Assembly: GCA_031216445.1 (NCBI GenBank) | Contig: CM062216.1 | Location: 9,669,501 to 9,733,500, forward strand | DNA: 64,000 nt | Direction of reading: 5' to 3' | DNA from: Lateolabrax maculatus | Lineage: Eukaryota; Chordata; Actinopteri; Acropomatiformes; Lateolabracidae | In this document: positions 13,047 to 35,664 of the stretch, piece by piece | How positions within the stretch are numbered: position 1 is the stretch's first letter | How the letters are laid out: every line of letters begins with the position of its first letter | Position numbers and translations under genes: made by a program | Notes under the pieces: generated by a model | What the model was told of the DNA's origin: nothing | Databases searched by the model: none | Seen by the model: only the letters and a program-made list of their open reading frames with translations

Positions 13047-13460
13047 GGCTGTCAGCTCCAAGTACAAACCGCCTGCACCCTGACTACAGATAAAAATACA
13101 CTACTGAAAAACAACCTGCAAGAGCCACGCTGCACAGAACAGAACTCAGTCCCTAATCCTTTCTCTTTTCTTTCGGACAACTTCCTTGACCACTTTTTTG
13201 CCTCTCTCTAGTCTATTTTACTCTTAAATCTTCTCTTCACCCTCGATCTCACGGCTCTATGTTTCTCTCTGCCTCTGCTCTGGGATGCCAGCCAGCCAAG
13301 GGGAGTAGGGCCTCTCACAGCTGAGGCATGTGTGCCCTGACTCGAATGCCTCTGCTCCCTGTGAAACCACCCAGTCAAACTTTTCCCTTCTTACACCCGG
13401 CCCCCACCCCCCGGCTCCCCCTTCTGCCGGGGCTCCACCCAATTCTGTCCCCGCAGGGCA
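13047..13460 (-). promoter_or_regulatory. cavin1: cavin1 5'UTR and proximal promoter region
   Basis: Sequence directly upstream of the cavin1 start codon. It is GC-richer than the flanks between 13370 and 13460, with C-rich blocks near 13397-13450. No TATA box at a fixed distance and no defined transcription start can be assigned. The call rests on position alone. Confidence 0.4.
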
Positions 13461-14155
13461 GCCTTTCTCCAGGCTCCACCTCTTACAGTGACATTACACA
13501 CTCCTCTCACACAGGGAAAGGTGAGGGCCACCAGAGACGAGGTCCAGTATCACGAAAAAACATCAGTTCAGACCAGTGAAATGTGACAGTCAAAGTTTAC
13601 ATTAAAAATGAAACAGAAGCAATAATGTTTTATGTGTAAAAGGCCTCTTGGAGAGAGTGTGTAACTGCTGTGCTCTCTTTGTGGCATGGACAATTCTGCA
13701 ATTTAACCCACCAAGTCGTTATAATCCTCACCGTCTTTGTTTAAAACATATTACAGTGTTACCAGTTAATGTTAACAGTTAATTTACTAGAATTAAATTA
13801 GATTAAAGCAACATCTTTTAAACCATCACACTGATCAAACAACAATGAGGGAACTAAATAATGTATTATTCCCACTGAAGAATGTGGAGTTGCAATCTCC
13901 ACAAGAGAACAACGAACGTAACCATCTGCTTCAGTTTGTTCAGTTTATTTTGAAAGCGTTCACAAGAAGTATTACAATAATAAGTTATTACTAAAAACAG
14001 CAGTAATATAACTAACAATGTTACTACTTACTAATATTATTACTAATAGCCATACTAATAAAGAGCTGGACATATTGATATAAACACTGATTTGACTGAT
14101 ATTAGCAGTGTATGTGAGGCTAGGTGACCTGTGTTAGAGTCAGTGTGAGTGTTCA

Positions 14156-14169
14156 CTGCCCTCTGGTGG
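14156..14169 (-). promoter_or_regulatory. Candidate CTCF binding site
   Basis: The minus strand reads CCACCAGAGGGCAG, a full match to the vertebrate CTCF core consensus as I know it. It lies about 1.1 kb upstream of the cavin1 start codon, between cavin1 and the divergently transcribed atp6v0a1, a place where an insulator would be reasonable. Occupancy is inference. Confidence 0.6.
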
Positions 14170-16012
14170 TCACCAACAGGAACTGCAACCCTGCAATCAA
14201 TTCGTCTTACTTTTATAGAAGTATTTATTAAAAAAAATGTCAAAATAGCTAATATTTATTTTACTGTCAGCGATGAACTGTGATTAAAGTCAGATTCCGA
14301 TACTGACTCTTAACACAGTCGATTAGATATTTTCCACCGATCTTTATTAGAGTGATAAAAGTAGCCGAGGTGGTATTAAAAATCTCTGCAACAAATACTA
14401 CCTTTGTGAAAGTGTTTTGTCCATCTCCAACCCCTCTTTGGCGGTGATGTCAAGGCGAGGCCGTCTTTCTGACAGTATAAGTAATGTTAGATTAAAATAA
14501 AAAAAACAGCCGGTAACTAACTAGCTAAATTAATAACCCAATCCTCAACATTTTACTTAAAGTAGGTCCACCTCGGGGTTTGAGTTGTTCCCCTCCAGTG
14601 TTCACAATCAGTATTTTACAGCTGCACTCCACTAATGGCAAGGCAGACACAATAGTATACAATTATGTACATATTATGTACATGTTACCTGGTACTGTAT
14701 GGGCATTTTATACCTACGTATAAAAAACATTTTTTTATTTAGTTTGGATTATATTAACTGCCATGTGGTATACAGTGTGCTATTGATGAGTGTGCACTTT
14801 TTATGCTAAAAATATGAATGTCATATGTCGTTTTTGCCTTTAAATAACATCTGACCAGGGACAATAGGTTAATATTTGCCTTTTAGCACAACTTTGGCTC
14901 ATTAACATTTTTTTTTTCTGTTGATCAACGAGCGTTGTCCCTGTGAAAAACAAACCAACAACAACCAAAAAACATAGAAGAAATAAATAAATAAAAATAC
15001 AAACTCAGGACACTTAAAATAACACTTTACAACAGACAGGGTTGTAGTTATGAAGTGTGGCCACTAGAGAGTACTGTACACTCTTGATTATTTAAGAGAT
15101 TAAATCTTAAAACTCAAAAGATCCAGATTATTGTTAAAGCAGCAGTGCACTACATCAATATGATAGGTTTGAAATGGGAAGAAGTAAGGGATGAGCTCAG
15201 TGTGCAATCAAGACAAGAATCAGCATGTCTGGATTGATACTACTACTAATTTTGATTTAATTTGAAATTAAAAAGATAGTAGGCTAGCTGTAAAATAGTA
15301 CAAACCATGTAAAGGCTGGAAGCTCGAGGAAATAGAAGGACAGAATAGAAATAATGTTGTATGATGTGAGGATTTTAATGCACATAACCTATTATAGGGG
15401 AGTGAGAGAACAGTTAGGAAATAGAAGATTTGCTAGATTCAAAGAATGAAGTGCAATCACCTGCATTAGAGTCCATTTCTGAAAGTAAATGTAAAGCAGC
15501 ATTGAGAAAGAAAAATAAAGCATTTAAACTATTGAAAAGATATAGTGAATGAGGAGGGAAATAAGACAGGCAAAAGGGCCATAAATGGAGAAAAAAGAGG
15601 TATGGTGTCCATGTACAAAAGCAGATTTAGGAGAGGAAGGGAGGATCCAGCACTGTGTCTGGAGGATGAGATAAGAAAAGTTCAAGCAAAAAGATAAAAG
15701 AGGCAGTGGCGGCAGTGTTCTGATGTTGAAAAAGGACATGATATATTATGGAGAGAGGGGTAGCTGATAACATTACACTTAATGTGAGTCGGAGAGAAGG
15801 TTTTCAATTGGGTTACAGACTTTCTAAATGGAAAAACTATTCATGTTAAAATAGGGTAAGAACTATCAAATAAATGTGGTAGAAAATGGTACACACCTAC
15901 TTTTTTCCCATTATGATAAACAATATTTCTGTAATATGACAATGGATAGAGAACATATAATTAAGAAAATACAAGATAGAATTGAGGTGTCTGAGCTGAA
16001 AGATGTCTCTGC

Positions 16013-16083
16013 CATGTGTGTGTCTAATGTTTAGGTACATGTGTGTCTAATGTTTAGGTACATGTGTGTCTAATGTTTAGGTA
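16013..16083 (+). repeat. 23-bp tandem repeat, three copies
   Basis: Three head-to-tail copies of a unit containing 'tgtgtctaatgtttaggta'. The first copy is two bases longer (an extra GT) and the next two are identical 23-mers at 16038-16060 and 16061-16083. They lie at the left side of the candidate LTR and could be its U3 enhancer repeats. Confidence 0.85.
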
Positions 16084-16450
16084 GGCCTATGTCCAAGGTC
16101 TGGCGCCATCCTGGATGGATGTCCCTTGGGGGTCGTTTTCCTAAGTTATGGTCCACCTTCCCTTGTGGCAAAATAGCCATATATCGTTATGAGGTTGGCT
16201 CTGAGCCTCTCCTGACACCACACATTAGCTATACCACGAGGCTTTAAAAGGTGTAGTTGGAGTGGAAAACGAGGGAGATTTACATTGGCTTCGGATCCTC
16301 TCACAGGCAATCTTTGGTGCTTGTTTTGATGCTGTACTTTTTGTAATAAACCTTTTTATGCAACTAAGTCGGTGTCAGCGGAGATTCCTTCATCATCATC
16401 ACATCATCGCTACAGAAAATACAACAGAAATAATCAAGTTGAAATGTGGG
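16013..16450 (+). mobile_element. Candidate solo LTR of a retroelement
   Basis: The order of elements resembles an LTR: short tandem repeats (16013-16083), a TATA-like 'gctttaaaagg' near 16241, then about 100 bases later an AATAAA at 16345-16350, followed by a GT-rich segment ('gtcggtgtcagcgg'). No gag, pol or env remnants lie beside it, so it would be a solo LTR. Target-site duplication and exact ends were not resolved. An unrelated promoter-like stretch is the alternative. Confidence 0.4.
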
Positions 16451-16729
16451 GGACGATAGATAAAGAAACCCAAGGAAGGTAATAATCTGAAATTATATGC
16501 AAATAATTTAGAAAAGGTTTCTGTTTTTCCACAGTACATTTTGACCTGCGATTAACATGGAGAGAGCATATTAGATATGTGGTGGATAAGTGAAAAAAAG
16601 CGATACACACACACGTATATATATTTATGTTTGTGTGTGTGTGTGTGTATGTGTGTTAAATCTATTGATTAGTTTTGTTTTATTTTATGCAGTTCAGAGA
16701 GCTACCGGATTTTTTTTACAAGGAATCTT

Positions 16730-17480
16730 ACAGGAAAAAAAAAATGGACGTGGAGGAAGACCGCCAGCGGGGGGCAGTAATGCGCCGCCAAGGCTGCCAA
16801 CTGTCGTAAAACCTGAGAGCAGCAGAAGAAGAGTGAGCTGTAAACCAGCGACCCGAGCGTCCACAACAAACAGCGACGAGGAAGCGAGCAGCGAAGAGGA
16901 GAGAGACTCTCCACTCGAACAGCGAGGGCGCCGAGCCGAAGACTACTGCTTGATCGTGAGTTGAGACGACGCCTGACCGAAGCGCTTCCGTCATTATTGT
17001 TGCTATGTCCGATATTGAACGACAGGTGCGCTCACTTAGCGTTAGCTGTCTTGTTAGCCTCACACTCTTTAAACTTGCAAACTGATCTCGGCTAACAGTT
17101 ATCTAAGCTTTCTGACTAACAACCTGATGTCAGAAAACGTTAATATTCACCTCGCTACGGGTAATAGTCTTATATATGACGTTTTAATGCTGGTAACGTT
17201 AAAGCTGCACTCCGACTACCGCCCGGCCAGCGCCCGTCAACTAGCTGATAATGTGTCTCTGACGGTGAATGTCGCTGGTTAATCAGCCTCCGTCAGCTCC
17301 GTCCGCCTCCGCCACGTTAGAGCATTGTTCCGCGGTGTTAGTAGTTTCCGTGGATCGGTGTCCGGGTGGCTGTGAAGGAGACATGTCACCGGTGGACGTG
17401 TAGCGTCAGCAGCCGTGAGCCGTGCGGCGTCGGCTTTGACAGGTGGAGGAGCGGCTGTAGTCAGGGAGCGTCGCCAGCCT
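16730..17480 (+). promoter_or_regulatory. atp6v0a1: CpG-rich promoter region of atp6v0a1
   Basis: A CpG-dense segment in otherwise AT-rich DNA, about 0.7-1.4 kb upstream of the first coding exon. A non-coding first exon probably ends here; a good donor is at 16955/16956 ('gatc' then GTGAGT). The matching acceptor is at 18121-18130 ('tattttctag'), giving a second exon that starts at 18131 and contains the ATG. No TATA box is seen, as is usual for a housekeeping V-ATPase gene. The transcription start is inferred. Confidence 0.6.
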
Positions 17481-18178
17481 AGTTACGGTGTTCACATGCG
17501 ATATCAGCTGCACGGCGAAGTGTTTCAACTGTTCCAGCTTTGTCGAGTTTCATGGTGTCATGCAAACCGGTTTACTGTGAGAAATCTTTTATTTATTTAT
17601 TTATTTTTGTATTGATTTTGGTTGGCGTGCACTTTACGCGAGTGTCGAGGCTTACCAGAGCTGCAGGTCACATGCTGCCTTGTAATCCACAGATAAGCCC
17701 CGTGTGGTCGCTTAGCTGCGAGATGTTCCGAGAAAATCTTCCCCTTTTAGTGTTAAATAACAAACATCACGCCGACATTGGCTATCAACCGGTGCTTAGC
17801 ATTCACAGTAAAAAAATGGTCGCCACTTTCAGTCCCCCCCATCTTTGAATGGGACAGAGAAAAACTCGTTTTCAGCATAACCACATTCCTGCACTGATCA
17901 TGAGATCAGCATGGGGCCAAGCTGATATTTCTTTTTTCTTTTTCTCTTTTTGTCACATGCCAGTTTCTCACCCTTGTGCTGAACTAACACACAACCGATA
18001 AAGGCCCCCCTCATTAGTGATTTTGACACTAGTGTGCCATGCAGAGAAACGTGTTGAATGTAGAACTACTCAGATCCTTCGTGGTTTGCCAGAGCTTGTC
18101 TGATGGACAATATCAATGTTTATTTTCTAGAGGTCCTGGTTTATATAAGGGTGCTGGGCACTCAGATCTGTCAGAAAC

Positions 18179-30349
<12,171 letters not shown>

Positions 30350-31335
30350 CGTCTGACAACACCTCTCCCTCTGTAAATGTCACTTATCTCTTGAGAATCT
30401 GTGCGGTGTTGAATAGTGATTTTTGTGTGTGATGCAGTTTCCGACTTCCTGGGTGTTGCCCTCATCTGCCATTTGCTTTAAACTTTGAAGAATCTAAATC
30501 TGGAACATCTACTCAAAAATTACTATTCATTCATTCATTCCTAAGAAAAATAGCATTAACTGTTATGTGTTTCGTCTTAGTGAAGTCATTTTGTTTTACC
30601 TGTGTTTTATTTAGTTTAATATTATTTATGCAAATCTTTCCTTTTATAAAAACCTGCATTTTTTCTATGTGGCAGTGTTGCACTAGCAATCATAAATGAG
30701 GTCTGTTATGTGCAAATTCAGAGTAAAGTGACCTAACTGTTTCTTACTCTCCGGTCTTCTCCACATTGTTGTATCCAGGTTATCTTTTTCTCTCTGTATT
30801 GGCATTGTTCTTCAGCAGCAATCAACATCTTGTGCACAGAGCATCTCATCTGTTTGATTCCAGAAACACTCACCCACTTTACATATGCAGACACCTGTAT
30901 TACACCAGCATACTGACCTCACACATGGAGATATAAAAGGTCCAAAGGGAATATGATTTAACTTACATCAGGATGTCAGTCAGTGCTTTGAAGATGGAGA
31001 TGAATTGTCTAATCCTGCATTGCGCTCTAACATTGCCATGAATGCCCTTGTCTTCAGTTATCTGTTCTGTCAATCTACAGTGAGGATGAAGGGTAATGTA
31101 TAGGTAGATAGTAGGTGGATGTTCTGTAACAATCCAACACCTTAAAATGATTCAACATTGTCTGAATTTTGTTCCTTATGCTGATTTCAGTTGTACGTTA
31201 AAGTTTACACTGTATTGTCACACTTAGAAGGGAGTAAAAAAACGGCACACAGCAGACATGTTCAAAAAGAAAGAAATCATTTATCACCAAGATTAATTGT
31301 GCATCTCTGTCAATAAAGTGAAAAGAGCTGGGTTA
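30350..31335 (+). other. atp6v0a1: atp6v0a1 3'UTR with poly(A) signal
   Basis: Follows the stop codon TGA at 30347-30349. The best poly(A) signal is AATAAA at 31312-31317 ('caataaagtg'), followed by a GT-rich stretch suitable as a downstream element (near 31333-31365). The end is placed about 18 bases after the signal. No coding potential is seen. Confidence 0.65.
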
Positions 31336-31771
31336 TGCTGTGGTTCGGTTTCATTTTTTTCCTTTGTGTACTTTGCTTAATTGGCAGCAGTGGTGGAAGA
31401 AGTATTGAAAGCCTTTACTTAAGTAATCGACAAAAAAGTACTTATGCATAAAAATGCTTCTCTGATGGTGCTTTCCGATCGATCGATAGATATAGGAGTT
31501 GAAATGTTTGAAATTTAAATCCACTCGTTTAAAATTGTTATATAAATAACTGTCTGTATCTTGTCACAAGAAAGAATAAAGCAGATTGCTACTAAAGATT
31601 TATGAAAAATGAAACCCGATGTTAGAAGATTGTTGATTTAAATAAAAAATACCCTTACAGCACTGACAGATCTTTTTAAGAAAATAAGTCTTTAAGCACT
31701 TAAGGAAATGAAATTATTTGATAAGTAGATTTAGTTCAGAGAATGATGCATCATGTTTTATAAACTGATTT

Positions 31772-32240
31772 TACACCCATCAGCCACAACGTAAAACCAC
31801 CGGCCTAATAGACCCCTGAAGGTGGACTGTGTTATCTGGCACCAAGACGACAGCAGCAGATCCTTTAAGTCCTGTTAAGTTGCGAGGTGGGACCTCCATG
31901 GATCGGACTTGTTGTTCCAGCACGTCCCAAAGATGCTCAAATCGGACTGAGACTGAGGACGTCTTGGGTGCCCATGACCCTACCGGGAACACCCCACGAG
32001 ACCTGCCGTTTTGGAGATGGTCTGGCCCAGGTGACTAGCCATCACAGTGTGGCCCTTGTCAGAGTCGCTCAGTTCCTTGGCCTACGCTTGGCCGTTTTTC
32101 CTGCTTCCAATGCATCAACTTGAAGAACTGACTGTTCCCTTGCTGCCCAATATATCCCATCCCTTGACAGGTGCCATTGTAACGAAATGATCAATGTTAT
32201 TCACTTCACCGAACAGACACAACATTAAAAACACTACTCT
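31772..32240 (-). mobile_element. Internally deleted Tc1/mariner-like transposon
   Basis: Begins at a TA with 'acacccatcagccacaacg', a TIR form I recognise from a common fish Tc1-like family. On the minus strand, 31780-31960 reads FEHLWDVLEQQVRSMEVPPRN, the C-terminal end of a Tc1-type transposase (following the DDE catalytic region). Near 31960-32110 the N-terminal helix-turn-helix part appears (family motif QSISKTAGLVGCS, here decayed). The central catalytic region is gone, so the element is non-autonomous and dead. The right TIR is degraded. It inserted into the hAT-like copy B. Confidence 0.75.
31780..31992 (-). pseudogene. Tc1-like transposase remnant
   Basis: The only protein-like part is the conserved LWDVLEQQVRSMEVPPRNL segment near the C-terminus of Tc1-family transposases. 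Upstream, the frame joins directly to unrelated sequence where the DDE domain should be, and downstream the end is frameshifted relative to the family. It has no catalytic triad and no full-length frame. It is a relic, not a functional gene. Confidence 0.65.
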
Positions 32241-32949
32241 ATGTTTTGTACTGTATGTAGGCTAAACTCTTCATCAGTAAAACAATTATATCTAAGTTGT
32301 CAAATAAATGTAGTAGAGTAAAAAGTACAATATTTCCCTTTGAAATGTAATGGAGCATGTGTAACCTGTAGCCTACCTCAATATAAAGGACACTACTTGA
32401 GTAAATGTAGGGCCAGTTTAATTACTTACCAGTAAAAATAAGGTGTTAATCAAACTGAGTGAACGCCATGAACACGATGCCTTCAGAGACAGTAGGGTTT
32501 CAATGTGTTTCCGCTCCTCTTGGTGGTGCTATTGAACAGGAGAACGACTGTAGTGTTTTTGTCCCCAGTTAGACGTTAATAAAAGCACCTACGGCTGTCT
32601 TCGTCTATTAATTATCTCGATAACCTGCTCCACTGCTTGTGACTGGAATCGATACCAGCCATTTATTCAGCAAACTAAAAGGAAATTAGTGCACTTACTG
32701 TATTGTAAATGACTGTACAGTTTTGTATTTTGTGCATAATGGGCCTTTTCTTTAACATGTCACTCATCATTGTGTCATCGACTGGGTTTATTCAGTCTAG
32801 CCGTCTACAGGTAATTATGTTATAATGAGTCCAACCAGAAGTATCCACTTGTGTCTCCACCCATTTCTTAAGGGTTTGTTTGACTTTCTCAGTCCTGTTA
32901 AACGCAATAGGAAACATTCAGCTTTACACAATATTACTTTTTCATAATT

Positions 32950-33326
32950 CAGTAGTGGCGGAAATAGTAGCGATACAACAATGTAGAAATACTCTGTTAC
33001 AAGTAAAAGTCCAGCATTCAAATAAAAGTACAAAAGTATTGGTATCAAAATATACTTAGCGTGTGGATTTACCCCTGTGGTCAATATAGTCTTATCGTAT
33101 CCTATAATATTACATCATATATATATAATAATATTATATTATATTAATATTTTGTATTATTATCTACAAAATAATTGCTGCATTTAGTAACTAAAGTTAT
33201 CAAATAAATGTAGTGGAGTAAAAAAAAGTTTAAAGTAACAGAAAGTGGAACCACTCTGTAGATTACCTCAAAATTTTACCTTAGTACAGTACTTAAGTAA
33301 ACGTACTTAGTTACTTCCCACCACTG
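32950..33326. repeat. hAT-like MITE, copy C
   Basis: The left tip is CAGTAGTGGCGGAA and the right tip TTCCCACCACTG, an imperfect terminal inverted repeat. Between them are 'acaagtaaaagtccagcatt', an AT-rich stretch (33115-33170) and 'cagtacttaagtaaacgta'. Same family as copies at 9630 and 31388. Flanks share 'taatt' but a full 8-bp target duplication was not seen. Confidence 0.7.
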
Positions 33327-34540
33327 TAATTCAGCCATGAAAAAAAGATAAAAGTTGTGTCCCTGCCAACATTAAGTCTAAAACAGTGTCTCATCCTACG
33401 GGCACCTTGGGAGGCCTCACTATCAAAAAGCTTCAGCCACTCTGGGATGAGGAACATCATGTTCTCTATTTCGAGGGGGGGTGGCTGCTATTAGCCACAA
33501 CAGCCCAAAGTAATAATAGAGCTCTTTATTTATCTTACAGTTTTTTGGGAGCAGCTCATTTAATTTGATATTTCCCCAGCGTGTCATGTATAACCAGGGG
33601 TGAGAGCAAGCTTGCATAAGAGCCCCAGATATCCTGCTGTGTTTACACTTTCAGGGACTTTCACTTTGCAGTTTCAAAGCATGAACCCCAATGAGACTGA
33701 GCTTATTATTTTGCTCCTTTATCTAAGGCAAACAGTAAGTGCCCTTTAATTTGGCAGAAAACTGTCTCTAGGAATGTTGTGTTTCTTGTAAGGCTATAGT
33801 AGATTTTTCTTTGGGATAACTTGTTGTACTGCTGCAGGCCTCGTGTCCTCTTCATCCGGGCACTCTTAAAACAGGGGGTTGGGATGTTGCAACTAATGAT
33901 CCAGGCATATCATTGCAATGTTTCTTTGTACAAAAATACTTCAAAAAACATCTGTACCTTATTGGATGTGAAATAGCAATGCTGTTTGTATATTACTGAC
34001 CGAGCCTCCACAGCCTGAAGAACACAAGTATGTCTCATTAATCTGCATGAAATCTGGATTCTCCGTATTCTTGCTGGCATGAGTCAAACATCTTATTCAT
34101 CTCTGTGGGATGACAGAAGGATTTTTTCCTTTCTAAGACATTCTGCACTCTGCAGCTGTGGAATAATATTGATGTTCTCTTTTCTTCTTCTGTTTTCCAC
34201 CCACACACATTTTAATGCCCAGCGTTGGACTTCCAGACAAACAAATGATAACATTTTAAGAGCAGCTCACATCTCATGCCACTGTACTGTTGTTATGGAA
34301 GAAACCATTTTTCTCACTTGTCTCGAGCTTAACACACAAGGAAAGTGTAATCGTAAATTGTCATAAATATCACCTGAAAGTATTCACAAGATTATGGAAA
34401 AGTTCAAAGAAAAAAGCCCACTTTTTCCATGCTAGCCCAGTTTAAAATGCCTTTCCTATTACCTATAATACAACTATTCACCCTGAATTTTATTCACACA
34501 CACACAAACACTCAAAAAAAGAGACAGAGTCTACACCCAT

Positions 34541-34850
34541 GCTAGTGGGCTGGTAGTGCTTATAGCCACTGATTTGACATGCTCACAATGACAGTGCTAA
34601 AATCACCTAATCAGCACTAAAGACAAAGTAGAGCCCAGGTAGATGGGAATGTCAGTTTTGCACCATTTTGACCTCATGATGGCACTAAAGAAAAGTCAGG
34701 GGATCACCAGTGTCATTAGGATTCATCGTCTGGGGACCATGAATGTCTGCGCCAAATTTCATGATGATCCATGTAATGCTTTTTGAGATATTTTAGTCTG
34801 GACCAAAGTGGTGGACCCACCAACATTGGCGTGGCTGTATGGATGGCGTG
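34541..34850 (+). repeat. Dispersed teleost repeat ('gtctggaccaaagtggtgga' family), copy 1
   Basis: Contains 'gctagtgggctggtagtgct', 'gatggcactaaagaaaagtc', 'ggggaccatgaatgtctg' and 'ttagtctggaccaaagtgg' in the order I know for a widespread fish interspersed repeat. Related copies lie at 38345-38730, 41000-41320 and 63180-63490. It is non-coding. Confidence 0.65.
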
Positions 34851-35389
34851 GAGATCGTTTGATTTTCCAGTGTTGAAAGGACTGAGACAATCTGTCCTCA
34901 CTCAATTCTAGGTCTTGATCCCTCCTGACATTCATCTGCAACACAGCAGAAATAAAACCTGTCATGTTGTCAAGGCAGACCGCCACAGGCTGTCACATCA
35001 GGAATTATCGTGGCTGGGAAGGTTAAATTGTTCATGCAAACATGACTGACATGCAGGTCCATTCAGCTAATAGAAGGCCCAGGTGAGTCTGGGTGAACGG
35101 AAGCCGCTCTTTACTCAAAGGGCTTGTACCTTTCCACACCACTGGGATTTTATTACCAGGTCTCCAGATAACATTGTTCTTCAAACAGTTTTCCACGACC
35201 CGTCTGACCCGCAGCTATTGTTTCCAGGCTCTTTTTTCACACACCGATTTGGCCGATTACATCAGGAAGCTTCAGACAATATGACATTTTGACAGCAATG
35301 ACAATGTTGAAAAACATGCACACACAAGCATGCACACATTCCCTACCTCCGAAGAGGAGAGTTGCATAACACAAAAAGCCCGGAGAAAG

Positions 35390-35664
35390 GGACAAGGAGG
35401 GGAAAGAAGAAAAGAAAAAAAAAAAAAAACAAGTGACATTCACATAAAAAGATGTGACAGCTGACTTTTTGACTAATTAATTGTTCCAGGCTCCAGGAAA
35501 CCTTGAAAACATTCCTGGAGGCAACAGGTTCCTCTGAAAAGTCACCAAGTTCCAGAAAAGGACATGTTTGCTTCTCTCTTCATCTCACAGAACTCAAAAC
35601 ACTGACAGATCACCAAGTGGCGGCTCACACTGCCAACACAGATCAAACAGAACCAACCTTAAAA
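35390..35664 (+). repeat. Local duplication, copy 1
   Basis: Nearly identical to 38042-38314 in the same orientation, starting at 'ggacaaggagggg' and passing through 'caggctccaggaaaccttg'. There are few substitutions, plus about ten inserted bases in the other copy and a longer A-run in this one. No protein frame is conserved between the copies. Confidence 0.9.

Larger units (their letters stand above)
13461..16730. other. Divergent intergenic region between cavin1 and atp6v0a1
   Basis: AT-rich non-coding sequence between the head-to-head genes. The only supportable contents are a CTCF-type motif at 14156-14169, a 23-bp tandem repeat and candidate LTR at 16013-16450, and a GT microsatellite near 16627-16648. 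No ORF shows protein-like features. Confidence 0.6.
31388..32415. repeat. hAT-like MITE, copy B, split by a Tc1-like insertion
   Basis: The left tip CAGTGGTGGAAG is at 31388 and is followed by element-specific sequence ('cctttacttaagta'). The other half resumes after 32240 with 'gtcaaataaatgtagtaga' and ends near 32415 ('ctacttgagtaaatgtag'). The same pairing of halves is continuous in copy C at 32950-33326. The right terminal repeat is missing. The interruption at 31772-32240 is a separate transposon. Confidence 0.65.

Noticed and set aside
13047..13067. Upstream in-frame ATG for cavin1
   Set aside because: Would add MYLELTA. The ATG at 13046 has the much better Kozak context and begins with the MADTG-type start expected for fish cavin-1.
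16590..16964. 124-codon plus-strand ORF into the CpG region
   Set aside because: Begins in a GT microsatellite (IYVCVCVCV) and continues through 5' untranslated sequence. It is not related to the a1 protein.
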